Below, piece after piece: positions 1 to 10,026 of a stretch of 64,000 bases of DNA. The notes below the pieces were generated by a model. That model did not search any database and was not told the origin of the DNA. It worked only from the letters and a program-made list of their open reading frames with translations. The DNA comes from Guadua angustifolia (taxonomy: Eukaryota > Streptophyta > Magnoliopsida > Poales > Poaceae): positions 15,590,463-15,654,462 of the forward strand of contig CM070514.1 in the NCBI GenBank assembly GCA_036346375.1, read 5' to 3'. Position 1 is the stretch's first letter. Every line of letters begins with the position of its first letter. A program made the translations under genes and the position numbers.

Positions 1-193
1 GTCACCCCAAGTTGTTGCCCTTGACCTATGGTTTGTGAATTTGCGCTATCATATCGGAATCTAGTTATTTGCTTTCATGGGTGATGTCGTGGCTTGAGAG
101 CCTTCTTATTTTAATGTCTTTTGGATTTGGTGCATGTTTTCTTGCTGCATACATGTAGAGTTTAAATTGTGTGACTTGCTGTCCGGATATTTC
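1..193 (+). other. Tekay-1 leader fragment
   Basis: This stretch matches, in inverted orientation, the spacer between the upstream ORF and gag of the minus-strand Tekay-2 (about 5310-5510). The shared part includes the segment ending near the ATG-rich GCATGTTTTCTTGCTGCATAC region. It is non-coding leader joined directly to protease sequence at about 193, so gag is deleted here. Confidence 0.7.
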
Positions 194-330
194 GATTCCG
201 AAGCATCTCATTCATTTATTAAAGGGAAGTTTGCTATGCATCATGAGTTCCCTATACAACTTATGCATCCAACACTTCTCATTAAAACACCGGGATCGGA
301 ATTAAGGACCGATCGAGTCTGCCGCGAAGT
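194..330 (+). pseudogene. retropepsin (protease) fragment of Tekay-1
   Basis: The frame reads FDSEASHSFI at 191-220. This matches the aspartic protease active-site region of Ty3-gypsy elements, with the glycine of the D-S/T-G triad replaced by Glu, so it is probably inactive. Only about 45 residues remain. The frame then joins integrase sequence at about 330, removing the rest of the protease, RT and RNase H. Its neighbours are the leader scrap on the left and integrase on the right. Confidence 0.6.
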
Positions 331-1617
331 AAAGAATTAAAGGCACTAATCCTTGATGAAGCTCATAATTCCTCATTCTCTATTCATCCCGGGAGTACGA
401 AAATGTACCAAGATCTTAAGCCAAGACTTTGGTGGACTCGGATGAGGCGAGATTGCGGTATGTCGTCGCGAGTCGGCGTATGTCAGCGGGTGAAAGCCGA
501 CCATTTGCGTGCAGCAGGCACACTTCAACCACTCCCCATTCCCATGTGGAAGTGGGAAGAGATTAGTATGGATTTCATTACTAGGTTGCCCAAGACGCAA
601 AAGGGTTTTGATTCCATATGGGTAATTGTTGACCGATTGACGAAGACTGCTCATTTTCTTCCTGTCAAGACGACGGATACAGTGAGCAAGTTAGCTGAGT
701 TATATCTTCATCGAATTGTGTCTCTTCATGGTGTTCCCAAAAGGATTGTCTCAGATCGAGGTACCCAGTTTACCTCGCATTTTTGGCAATGCCTCCACAA
801 AGCCATGGGGACCCAACTCTCCTTCAGCACCGCTTATCATCCGCAGACTGATGGACAAACTGAACGGGTGAACCAAATTCTTGAGGATATGCTTAGAGCT
901 TGTGCCCTTACTTATGGCAAGAATTGGGAGAAATGCTTACCTTTCGCAGAATTCTCCTACAACAATAGCTATCAAGCTAGTCTCCAAATGAGTCCATTCG
1001 AAGCTCTCTATGGGAGATCTTGTAGAACTCCACTTAATTGGTCTGAGTCCGGAGAGAGACCCCTCTTTGGTCCTGATCTAGTCGCCGAAGCGGAAGAGCA
1101 AGTTCGATTTATTCGTGAACGATTGCGGACCGCGCAGTCTCGTCAAAAGAGCTACGCTGATCGTCGCCGCCGTGAACTCAAATTTGAAGTTGGTGATCAC
1201 GTCTATCTCAAAGTCTCAGCAATGAAAGGTGTTCGTCGGTTTCATGTGAAGGGAAAGCTAGCCCCTCGTTATATCAGACCTTTGCAGGTCATAGCAAGAC
1301 GAGGAGCGGTGGCATATCAATTGGAGCTTCCCCCTTCGCTAGCCGATGTGCACGATGTCTTCCATGTGTCTCAATTGAAGAAATGCCTTCGTGTCCCAAC
1401 CGAAGCCACAGAGTTGGACACTCTCGAATTACAACCCGATCTATCATACAATGAGCATCCTATTTGTATCCTTGACGAGAGGGAGCGTGTTACTCGAAAC
1501 CACACCATCAAATTCCTTAAGGTTCAATGGAGTAATCACACCCCTGATGAAGCCACATGGGAGCGGGAGTATCATCTTCGAGCCGACTACCCCTACCTCT
1601 TCAATGAAGCGGTGTAA
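331..1617 (+). CDS. integrase with C-terminal chromodomain (Tekay-1 pol, partial)
   Basis: This frame is open from about 331 to the stop at 1617; the internal ATG at 403 is not a true start because the element expresses this as part of a polyprotein. The product would insert element cDNA into nuclear DNA. Counting from that ATG, the catalytic triad is visible at D77 (VIVDR), D118 (VSDRGTQF) and E154 (GQTERVNQ), with 35 residues between the last two. The N-terminal zinc-binding part keeps His residues upstream (EAH, IHPG) and Cys27 (GVCQRV). The partner Cys before it appears lost through a small local frame disturbance around 455-475. A DNA-binding C-terminal module with KLAPRYI follows near residue 250. 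A chromodomain-like tail with VQW, EATWERE and YPYLF occupies about 365-400. Chromodomains of this clade are known to bind histone marks and steer insertion to heterochromatin. RT and RNase H are absent upstream. Confidence 0.85.
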   Translation, partial: KELKALILDEAHNSSFSIHPGSTKMYQDLKPRLWWTRMRRDCGMSSRVGVCQRVKADHLRAAGTLQPLPIPMWKWEEISMDFITRLPKTQKGFDSIWVIVDRLTKTAHFLPVKTTDTVSKLAELYLHRIVSLHGVPKRIVSDRGTQFTSHFWQCLHKAMGTQLSFSTAYHPQTDGQTERVNQILEDMLRACALTYGKNWEKCLPFAEFSYNNSYQASLQMSPFEALYGRSCRTPLNWSESGERPLFGPDLVAEAEEQVRFIRERLRTAQSRQKSYADRRRRELKFEVGDHVYLKVSAMKGVRRFHVKGKLAPRYIRPLQVIARRGAVAYQLELPPSLADVHDVFHVSQLKKCLRVPTEATELDTLELQPDLSYNEHPICILDERERVTRNHTIKFLKVQWSNHTPDEATWEREYHLRADYPYLFNEAV

Positions 1618-1635
1618 TCTCGAGGACGAGATTCT

Positions 1636-1651
1636 TTTAAGGGGGGGAGGC
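1636..1651 (+). promoter_or_regulatory. polypurine tract of Tekay-1
   Basis: TTTTAAGGGGGGGAGG lies just before the LTR start TGTAACAGCCC. This is the expected plus-strand primer site at the 3' end of an LTR element. Confidence 0.85.
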
Positions 1652-2084
1652 TTGTAACAGCCCTATTTTCATTAATCCGGTAAGCGAAGCTTGTCATGAT
1701 AATGTCAGTTCAATCCTCATTTAATTTTAAGTATAATTATACAAATGTTAGGACATTCATCTTGCATAAAGAGGGAGTAATAAAATCCTAAAACTTATTT
1801 TCCAAACTGCACACATGTTATTTCACCTTACTCAATGACATGTGGGCCATGTTTGTAAGAGAGAGGAGAGTAGGCTGCACATACCTACCATATAAATTCT
1901 CACTTTACTCACCTCTACCCACCACCTAGCTACTCTATGACACATGGGACCTACCATTGCATTGGAACTTGTGGGCTGCACAACCTCCATGCCTTTTCTC
2001 ACCCCAACCACCCATACCCACCCTTTTCACTCACTCTATGACATGTGGGACCTAGCCCCACATGTAAGGCATGAGTGGGCAGCC

Positions 2085-2091
2085 TATATAA
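2085..2091 (+). promoter_or_regulatory. TATA box of Tekay-1 LTR
   Basis: CCTATATAAGG lies about 430 bp into the LTR, followed by a pyrimidine-rich stretch. This is the expected place for the U3/R promoter. The inverted LTR has the corresponding box at 9253-9260. Confidence 0.65.
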
Positions 2092-2687
2092 GGCCTCAAT
2101 CTTGGTTTCTCCTCCCTTTTTCCTGCTCATTTGCTCAGCTCAAGCACAGGAAAACAGCAAAGTGTTCTTCTTAACCTCTTGCCATTTCTCCCCCTCAAAT
2201 CCCCTCCAAACTTGGGTTTTGGCTTGTGCATGTTATACCATCTTGTAGCCAAGATCAAGAGCTTCAAATCCATCCAAATGGATTCTTGAGGCATTAAGTT
2301 TTGGGTGAGTGGCAATCGATTTTTCATGCCTCCATGTTCTGAAATTTTGGCCATTGTGCCTCATTTCTATCTTTTCCATGGAATCCATCCTCACACTTCG
2401 AATCGGGTTGCGCATGTCGGATGGAAGCTTGAGGAGGAGGTCTAGTAGTTGCTGCAAGCACAAGCAAGCAAGGGCATTGTGGTGTACACGAGCTAGGAGG
2501 AGACGAGCTACAAGAGCCGGCGTTGCGCTACTTTTGTCATTCACTCACCGAGGCCAACCCACACAAAGTGCAAAAGCAACTCTGTAGTGGTAATGTTCTA
2601 CCCTAGTCCACCCTTTTGAAGTCCTAGTGCATTGCTATGAAGTTTAGAAACCAATAGAAAAATAGCCATTTTGGAACAGACCTGTCA

Positions 2688-2825
2688 GCCCGGATACTCC
2701 GAGGATTTAATCCGGATACTCCGGGGATTTAATCCGGATACTCCGGATAGGAGGGCAGGATTCATGAGACCGAGAGGGTCAGCCCGGACACTCTGGGGTA
2801 AATGTCCGGATACTCTGGACATAAC
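2688..2825 (+). repeat. CCGGATACTCCGG sub-repeats in Tekay LTR
   Basis: Several near copies of a 13-bp unit, CCGGATACTCCGG, are separated by GGATTTAAT-type spacers. The unit is nearly palindromic. The equivalent block in the inverted LTR (8509-8660) has more copies of a variant, CCGGACTATCCGG. Confidence 0.8.
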
Positions 2826-4685
2826 TTAATAAAATACCTCCAAAACATGAATTTTTGACATTCAAGTCCAAAATTCACAAGACTAAATTGGTATTTTTAT
2901 ATTATACTCAGTATTGTGCATCATGAGCATCCATACATCTTTTAATCATGTGCATCTTTGGATTCTCGATTTGGTGTTTATGGATTTGGATTTTCTCGTT
3001 AGGTGTTGACGCTTCGGAAGGCACTTCCGAGTACGACTACGTCTTCGAAGTCAAGAACGAGCAGCAAGACACTACTTTACTCCTTGACCATGATTGCTCC
3101 TATTATTTGAAATTATATTGTTTGAATTACTTTATCAAATGCATGCTTACTTTCAACTACAATTATGTTTGGGTAGAAATCTTAGCTATTACCATATTGT
3201 GATGTTATCCCCTTATCTTGTTCCTTCCATATTCCATTTTCGCCCTAGGTGGTTGGTTTATTATTATTGTATATGGGTTCGTACGATTTGCTTAGCCATG
3301 CTTAGAACATCGTTAGAAACCGCGATAGATGGACTTAGTCCATTGGTCACAATGATTGAGAATTATTATGATGATGATGGTTTCAAATGTTGTTCAATAA
3401 TTAGAGATGTTGGCTAAGGACCTTAAGGATTGAATCCTGGTGACGTCTTTTTGAGTAACTATCGTGCGAACCACACGCCGTTTATGGGACCGGTGTAACC
3501 AAGTACTTGTGTATGACTAGGGTGTGTAAACCATGTGCACTCGGAATTCCTTAAGCTTTGCAGAGTGTTAAGGAATGTCCACCGGAACTTCTCGAGCTTA
3601 GTGGAGCGTCGAGAAGCGTCCTCGGAGTCCCTCGAACTTTGTTGAGTTGGGGATGTCCAACAACGGGTGTACTCCTTGATCCACACACACCGGGCACTGG
3701 GCACACGGGATCAAGGGTCACAGTCATCTGGGTGGTTTATATACACTACCATGCATACTGAAAAATGGTTTGTCACGTTCACCTCGGCCGACACATCTAA
3801 GGAAATGTGTTAATAGCTTGGCTCACGAGTGTGACGTGTCGTGTGGGTAAAGTCGTACCTCTGCAGAGTTTAAACTATTCGAATAGCCGCGTCCATGGTT
3901 AAGGACGATCTCTTAAATTGTCAGTCACTGGGCGAGTATTAAGGACTTGGTAAGAATGGGATGGGAGTGGGAAAAGAGACACAAGTATTGGAGTACTTGT
4001 GTGTGTAGTCGAACATGAGCAATGGAACTCATGGTTCGGAGAATGCTTGAAGGCATGATATGAAAATGATTATGATGATGTTATGTTATGTATTAGATTT
4101 TGCAAATGTTTACTAAATGCAATTCTTTTCAATCTATACAAGTTTATGATTTATCTCAAATATTGCTTTATGCTGAAATTGCCATTTTGCCTCTCCTTGA
4201 TGTAGCAACCACATGTAGCTAGAAATCAGCACACAATGTATATTAACGTGCGAGTACACTCTTTGTACTCAACCGGATTGTCCACTTGCTGCAGGTGAGG
4301 ATGAGGCACTTGCCGGGACTTTACGGGCAGATTTAACGATTCTAGCGTGTAGTCGCCGTTCTTGCCCCAGTTGGTTGCCTGAGGGTTTTTGGGGCATGCC
4401 ATGCTGGCCCTTTTGTTGTTTATCTTATGTTTTCCGCTGCTACTTGATGTAATAACTTCAAATATGTCGTTATGGACAGCAGTCCTACTTTTGGAATGTA
4501 ATGATACTTATGCTTCCGATAATTATGTATGTGTTGTGATGTCAATCTGTTAGATGAGAATGCTCGTGTTGGCGAACTATCACGGGACCAACACGGGTAT
4601 AATCGTGGAGCGCCCGAGGTTCCTTGATTCACTTGAGATGTACCGCGCAATTGGGTGAATCGGTGGAGTCGAGGGACGGTTCCCA

Positions 4686-5248
4686 TCGAGCCTCATGAAT
4701 GCCGCGCGAAACTCCGCCAAAGTGATGACATGATCGGCGGGCTGCATGGCGGTATAGCTATCCCACCATGCGCATGCCACACCATCGAGTTGATGTGAAG
4801 CAAAGAGAACCTTTTCATGGTCCTGGCATTGAGCGATGGCCAGCTTGCGCTCTATAGTCCGAAGCCAATCATCGGCCTCGAGTGGATCCGCCGCACGAGA
4901 GAACATTGGCGGCTTCGTGAGAAGAAACTCGCCAAGTCCGCTGGCAGCGTGATGTCCTGCCCCCTCAGCTCCTCGAAAAGGGGCTGGGGCATAGGTCGTG
5001 TTACGGACGATCTGCTGCAGGATCAAAGTTTGATCTTGCCGGTTTTGCTCAATCAGAGCGAGGACTTGAGCCATCGTCGGAGGGGGTGGAAGCTCCTCCA
5101 CCGCACGAGGGTGGTGCTGATTTTGGCGATGCGAGGACTCCGGATGGTCAGGAGTGACCCCCTGAGGTGGATCCTCAGTTGCTTGGGAGCCGGTGGATTG
5201 CGGCCTCGCCTCACGCTGAGCTTGGGAACGAGTGGTGACTCCCGCCAT
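4686..5248 (-). pseudogene. Gag polyprotein, N-terminal part (Tekay-2), truncated
   Basis: The protein would form the particle that packages element RNA. The ATG at about 5248 gives MAGVTTRSQAQRE, a better start than the upstream ATG at 5272. A proline- and glutamine-rich stretch is followed by a helix-rich part containing VLALIEQNRQDQ. The conserved retrotransposon Gag core then begins with PPMFSRAADPLEADDWLRTI and CAWWDSY, and ends at AEFRAAF. The frame then runs into inverted LTR sequence of Tekay-1 at 4686, so the C-terminal half and the zinc knuckle are missing. Truncation by nested insertion is an inference. It predicts the rest of this gag to the left of the window. Confidence 0.8.
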
Positions 5249-5752
5249 CTGTTGCCAAAGCCGAATTAGCAACTAGCAGTAGAAGAGCCACAACCTCGCC
5301 GAACTAGAATATTTGGACAGCGAGTAATACAATTTAAATTCTATATGTATGCAGCAAGAAAACATGCACCAAATCCAAAAGACATCAAAACAAGAAGGTG
5401 CTTAAGCCACAACATCAACCATAAAAGCAAATAACAAGGTTCCGATACATTAACACAAGTTCACTACCCGTAGGTCAAAAGCGATAACTAGGGGTGAAAA
5501 GTCCAAACATAAGAGCTAGCATAGGTTCATAAGGTAGCCTATTACATCAATTATATTAGTTCAGCTCATCTCTACTTGCTCTCCACGATGAGCTTGATCG
5601 GGACAACTCAAATGTCTCTAAGGAATCCATGGGGAAACACATCCAAAGATGGTATCCCGTGATCCGTGTCTTCGGGTCCAAGGGGTTAGTGAGGCTGTGG
5701 TGATCCTATATAGAATCTAGGTACCCACGGAGACTCTGGACACGTCGACACA
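5249..5752 (-). other. Tekay-2 spacer between upstream ORF and gag
   Basis: About 500 bp with no convincing gene. Part of it (about 5310-5510) is the inverted match of positions 1-193. Confidence 0.6.
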
Positions 5753-6412
5753 TCATATTTCTGAGTTGATGCGCTGCGTTGTAGCGCTAGCGTCTTGGTT
5801 CTCTATCCCCGGCACATGTGGAAACTGAAAGACGGGTGGGGCTACATCGTGTGGCATCGTGGAGTTGCGCCCATATAGTATGTCCCGTGGCACCAAGTTA
5901 ACCTGGATAAATTGGTGAAGATGTCCTTGTGCCGCGTGAAGACGGGCACGAGTCTCCCAGAGCTCATGGACAATGCAACGATTAGCCCGGTCCAAGGCAC
6001 GGACCAAGCCCGACAACTGTCGAATAGAAGAGTCTTCTCCCATCTCGATTTTAGCAACACTGTTGACCTCATCTGTCGGTCCTCGTTGTGGGAAATACTG
6101 ATACGGAGGTAAAGTCAGCTCCCACAAGTCATGGCGAAGATGGCACATGGCAACATACGCCACCTCTTGGATAGCCATTCCTACGGACGTCCCCCTCACT
6201 CGGAAGTGATAGGGGATGCTCCCCGTCACCATCCTAGCGATGATGTGAACCGTGGCAGTGTAGGTCTTCAATCCGGGTCCTATGGCACGACCATAAACCG
6301 CGTACTCTGGTGCATATGTGAAATTAGCTCTCCACAGCATATCCCTTAGGAGGGAAGGATAGCCCTCCACATCTTCAGTGCGGGTAACTAAAACCAATGG
6401 CCCAAAACTCAT
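5753..6412 (-). CDS. upstream ORF (ORF0-like) of Tekay-2, function unknown
   Basis: A 219-codon open frame lies between the primer site and gag, on the same strand as gag. The ATG at 6412 is the first in the frame. It has no retroviral domain that I recognise. Visible traits are a start with FGPLVLVTRTEDVEGYP, a middle segment SIPYHFRVRGTSVGMA, and a charged helical stretch near residues 120-160 (LSGLVRALDRANRCIVHELW) that could form a coiled coil. No signal peptide or membrane segment is obvious. Some rice gypsy elements are known to carry an extra ORF before gag; placing this one in that group is an inference. The frame is intact although gag and pol are broken. Confidence 0.6.
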   Translation of the reverse strand: MSFGPLVLVTRTEDVEGYPSLLRDMLWRANFTYAPEYAVYGRAIGPGLKTYTATVHIIARMVTGSIPYHFRVRGTSVGMAIQEVAYVAMCHLRHDLWELTLPPYQYFPQRGPTDEVNSVAKIEMGEDSSIRQLSGLVRALDRANRCIVHELWETRARLHAAQGHLHQFIQVNLVPRDILYGRNSTMPHDVAPPVFQFPHVPGIENQDASATTQRINSEI

Positions 6413-6620
6413 CTGTCACGTTGAAAAGGATGAGAAGGGTTAGAAACTCATTTGCATAACCAAATGAACATAAGGATGAGATATAGAACTAAGAGGGGTA
6501 AGAAATAAAGGAATTGCACAATGTTGTCAGTTCTGAAATTACTTCATAGCAAAATAATTTTTGACTCAAAACATCTTCTAACTAGTCATAGCATGGCCGT
6601 TCTAACCTACAGTCAGTATG

Positions 6621-6632
6621 GCTCTGATACCA
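6621..6632 (-). promoter_or_regulatory. primer binding site of Tekay-2
   Basis: The reverse strand reads TGGTATCAGAGC four bases after the LTR end. This is the standard plant primer site complementary to the 3' end of initiator tRNA-Met. Confidence 0.9.
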
Positions 6633-8508
6633 AGCCTGTGGGGAACCGTCCCCGGGACTCCACTGATTCACCCAAATGCACGGCACATCTCAAGTGAATC
6701 AAGGGAACCTCGGGCGTTCCGCGATTATACCCGTGTTGGTCCCAGGATAGTTCGCCAACACGAGCATTCTCATCCAACAGTTGACATCACAACACGTACA
6801 TAATTATCGGAAGCGTAAATATCATTACATTCCAAAAGTAGGTCTGCTGTCCATAACGACATATTTAAAGTTATTACATTAAGTAGCAGCGGAAAACATA
6901 AGATAAACAACAAAAGGGCCAGCATAGCATGCCCCCAAAACCCTCAGGCAACCAACTGGGGCAAGAACGGCTACTAAACGTTAGCATGGTCGAAATCTGC
7001 CCGGTAAAAGTCACCGGGTAGTGCCTCATCCTCACCTGCAGCAAGTGGACAATCCGGTTGAGTACAAAGAGTGTACTCGCACAATAATATACATTGTATG
7101 CTGATTTCTAGCTACATGTGGTTGCTACATCAAGGAAGGCAAAATGGCAATTTCAGCATAAAGCAATATTTGGGATAATTCATAAGCATGTATAGATTGA
7201 AAAGAATTGCATTTAGTAATCATTTGCAAAATCTAATACATAATATAACATCATCATAATCACATTCATATCATGCCTTCAAGCATTCTCCGAACCATGA
7301 GTTCCATCGCTCAAGTTCGATTACACACACAAGTACTCCAATACTTGTGTCTCTTTTCCCACTCCCATCCCATTCCTACCAAGTCCTTAATACTCGCCCA
7401 GTGACTGACAATTTAAGAGATCGTCCTTAACCATGGACGCGGCTATTCGAATAGTTTAAACTCTGCAGAGGTACGACTTTACCCACACGACACGCCACAC
7501 TCGTAAGCCAAGCTATTAACACATTTCCTTAGATGTGTCGGTCGAGGTGAACGTGACAAACCATTTTTCAGTATGCATGGTAGTGTATATAAACCACCCG
7601 GATGACTATGACCCTTGATCCCGCGTGCCCAGTGCCCGGTGTATGTGGATCAAGGAGTACACCCGTTGTTGGACATCCCCAACTCAACAAAGTTCGAGGG
7701 ACTTCGAGGACGCTTCTCGACGCTCCACTAAGCTCGAGAAGTTCCGGTGGACATTCCTTAACACTCTGCAAAGCTTAAGGAATTCCGAGTGCACATGGTT
7801 TACACACCCTAGTCATACACAAGTACTTGGTTACACCGGTCCCATAAACGCCGTGTGGTTCGCACGATAGTTACTCAAAAAGACGTCATCAGGATTCAAT
7901 CCTTAAGGTCCTTAGCCAACATCTCTAATTATTGAACAACATTTGAAACCATCATCATCATAATAATTCGCAATCATTGCGACCAATGGACTAAGTCCAT
8001 CTATCGCAGTTTCTAACGATGTTCTAAGCATGGCTAAGCAAATCGTACGAACCCATATACAATAATAATAAACCAACCACCTAGGGCGACAATGGAACAT
8101 GGAAAGAACAAGATAAGGGAATAACATCACAATATGGTAATAGCTAAGATTTCTACCCAAACATAATTGTAGTTGAAAGTAAGCATGCATTTGACAAAGT
8201 AATTCCAACAATATAATTTCAAATAATAGGAGCAATCATGGTCAAGGAGTAAAGTAGTGCCTTGCTGCTCGTTCTTGACTTCGAAAACGTAGTCGTACTC
8301 GGGAGTGCCCTCCGAAGCGTCAACACCTAGCGAGAAAATCCAAATCCATAAACACCAAATCGAGAATCCAAAGATGCACATGATTAAAAGATGTATGGAT
8401 GCTCATGATGCACAATACTGAGTATAATATGAAAATACCAATTTAGTCTTGTGAATTTTGGACTTGAATGTCAAAAATTCATGTTTTAGAGGTATTTTAT
8501 TAAATTAT

Positions 8509-8660
8509 GTCCGGAGTATCCGGACATTTACCCCGGAGTGTCCGGGCTAACCCCCTCGGTGTGACAAGTTCTGGCATATCCGGACTATCCGGATTAAATC
8601 TCCGGACTATCCGGATTAAAACCTCGGACTATCCGGATTAAGTATCCGAGTATCCAAATT
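8509..8660 (-). repeat. CCGGACTATCCGG sub-repeats in Tekay-2 LTR
   Basis: At least five near-palindromic units of about 13 bp (TCCGGACTATCCGGATT and variants) are spaced about 25-30 bp apart. They are the counterpart of 2688-2825, but with more copies. Confidence 0.8.
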
Positions 8661-9252
8661 TGTGTGTCTGTTTCAAAACGGCTATTTTGCTATTGACTTC
8701 TAAACTTCATAGCAATGCACTAGGGCTTAAAAGGGTGGTCTAGGGTGGGATCTTACCACTATGGGGTTACTTTTGCACGTGGTGACGGTTGGTTTCGGCG
8801 AGGGAATGACGAAGAATGACACCACGCCGGTCTTCGTGGTTCACCTCCTCCTAGCTCGAGTAGCCGACAATGCCCTCACTTGCTCGTGCTTGCAACCACA
8901 ACTAGCCCTCCTCCTCAAGCTTCTTTGCGACATGCGCGACCCGATTCAAGGTGTGATGACGGATTCCATGGAGAAGAAAGAAATGAGTCTCAAGGAGCAA
9001 AATTTCAGAACATGGGAAAGATGAAATCGATTACCACTCACCCAAAACTTGGTTCCTCAAGAATCCATTTGGATGGTTTCGAAGCTCTTGATCTTGGCTA
9101 CAAGATGGTGTAACATGCACAAGCTCAAACCTTAATCTTGTGAGGATTTGAGAGGAAGAAATGGCAAGGGGTTGGAGAGGTGTGTTTGCTGTTTTTCCTG
9201 GTTGGAGATGAACAAATGAGCAGTATGGGAGGAGAAAACAATGTGGAGAGAC

Positions 9253-9260
9253 TTATATAT
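9253..9260 (-). promoter_or_regulatory. TATA box of Tekay-2 LTR
   Basis: The reverse strand reads CCATATATAAG about 440 bp into the LTR, matching the placement in Tekay-1. Confidence 0.6.
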
Positions 9261-9700
9261 GGCTGCCCATTCATGCCTTACATGTGGGGCTAGGTCCCAC
9301 ATGTCATAGAGTGGTTAAAAGAGTGGGTATGAGTGGTTTGAGTGAGAAAAGTCATGGAGGGTATGTGCAGCCACAATTTCCTATGCAATGGTAGGTCCCA
9401 TGTGTCATAGACTAGCTAGGTGGGTGGGTAGAGGTGAGTAAAGTGAGAAATGGCAGGTTAGGTGTGTGCAGCCTACTCCTCTCTCTCTTGTGAACATGGC
9501 CCACATGTCATTGACTAAGGCAATATAACATGTGTGCAGTTTGGAAAAAATGATTTTCAGGATTTGGTTGCTCCCTTTTTATGCAAGAGGAAGGTCCTAA
9601 CACTTGTATGATTATAGTTAAGTGAGAACGCAATGGTATTATGGAAGACGTTAACATGACAAGCCTTACTTACCGTATTGAGGAAAATTGGGCTGTTACA

Positions 9701-10026
9701 TGTGCAGCCCACAAGTTCCTAGGCAAGCTAGGTCCCATGTGTCATTGACTTGGGGTAGGGGTGAGTAATGCAACAACTAGTAGGGTAGTTATGTGCAGCC
9801 TTCACTCCTCTCTCTTATGAGTATGGCCCACATGTCATTGTCTAAGGTAAAACACTATGTGTGCAGTTTTGGAAAATGATTGTTAAGATTTTGTTACTCC
9901 CTCTATATGCAAGATGAATGTCCTAACACTTGTATGACCACAATTAAATGAGGATGTAATGACATTATGGAAGATGTTAGCATGACAAGCCTTGCTTACC
10001 GGATAAGCGAAAATTGGGCTGTTACA
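9701..10026 (-). repeat. extra partial Tekay LTR (first 326 bp)
   Basis: This segment reads TGTAACAGCCC at 10026 and follows the LTR for about 326 bp before the full LTR starts again at 9700. Either Tekay-2 inserted into an older LTR of the same family, or the U3 end was duplicated. Confidence 0.75.

Larger units (their letters stand above)
1..4685 (+). mobile_element. Tekay/Del-type Ty3-gypsy retrotransposon, 3' part (Tekay-1)
   Basis: A chromovirus-type LTR retrotransposon running off the left edge. In order it holds a leader scrap, a protease scrap, an integrase with C-terminal chromodomain, a polypurine tract and a complete 3' LTR of about 3.03 kb. Reverse transcriptase and RNase H are missing between protease and integrase, so this copy could not move by itself. 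Its LTR ends at 4685, directly against gag sequence of a minus-strand element of the same family. The simplest reading is that Tekay-1 inserted into the gag of Tekay-2, with its own 5' LTR and the rest of that gag lying left of the window. Family assignment is from the protein order, the chromodomain and the 3-kb LTR (inference from known clade traits). Confidence 0.85.
1653..4685 (+). repeat. Tekay-1 3' LTR (about 3.03 kb)
   Basis: The LTR starts TGTAACAGCCC after the polypurine tract and ends near GGACGGTTCCCA at 4685. It matches the inverted LTR at 6637-9700 along its whole length. It contains a TATA box near 2085, a cluster of CCGGATACTCCGG-like repeats at 2688-2825, and several variants of a CACATGTCAT/ATGACATGTGG motif in the first 430 bp (U3). 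The segment 3200-4560 has no gene. An 84-codon open frame at 2948-3202 also occurs in the other LTR, but this is expected from overall LTR similarity. Confidence 0.9.
4686..9700 (-). mobile_element. Tekay/Del-type Ty3-gypsy retrotransposon, 5' part (Tekay-2)
   Basis: A minus-strand element of the same family as Tekay-1. From its 5' end it carries a complete LTR (9700 to 6637), a tRNA-Met-type primer site, an upstream ORF, a leader and the first part of gag. gag is cut at 4686 by the end of the Tekay-1 LTR. The LTR begins TGTAACAGCCC and ends CCCCACA. Confidence 0.85.
6637..9700 (-). repeat. Tekay-2 5' LTR (about 3.06 kb)
   Basis: The LTR reads TGTAACAGCCC at 9700 and ends in CCCCACA at 6637, followed by the primer site. 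It matches the Tekay-1 LTR (1653-4685) throughout in inverted orientation, with scattered substitutions and small indels. A TATA box lies at 9253-9260 (minus) and a block of CCGGACTATCCGG-like repeats at 8509-8660. Confidence 0.9.

Noticed and set aside
2948..3202. 84-codon open frame conserved in both Tekay LTRs
   Set aside because: The LTRs are similar along their whole length, so the conservation carries no sign of coding. No domain is seen.
6621..6632. Possible tRNA genes at the TGGTATCAGAGC sites
   Set aside because: Only the 12-base complement to a tRNA end is present, beside LTR ends; no cloverleaf. These are primer binding sites.
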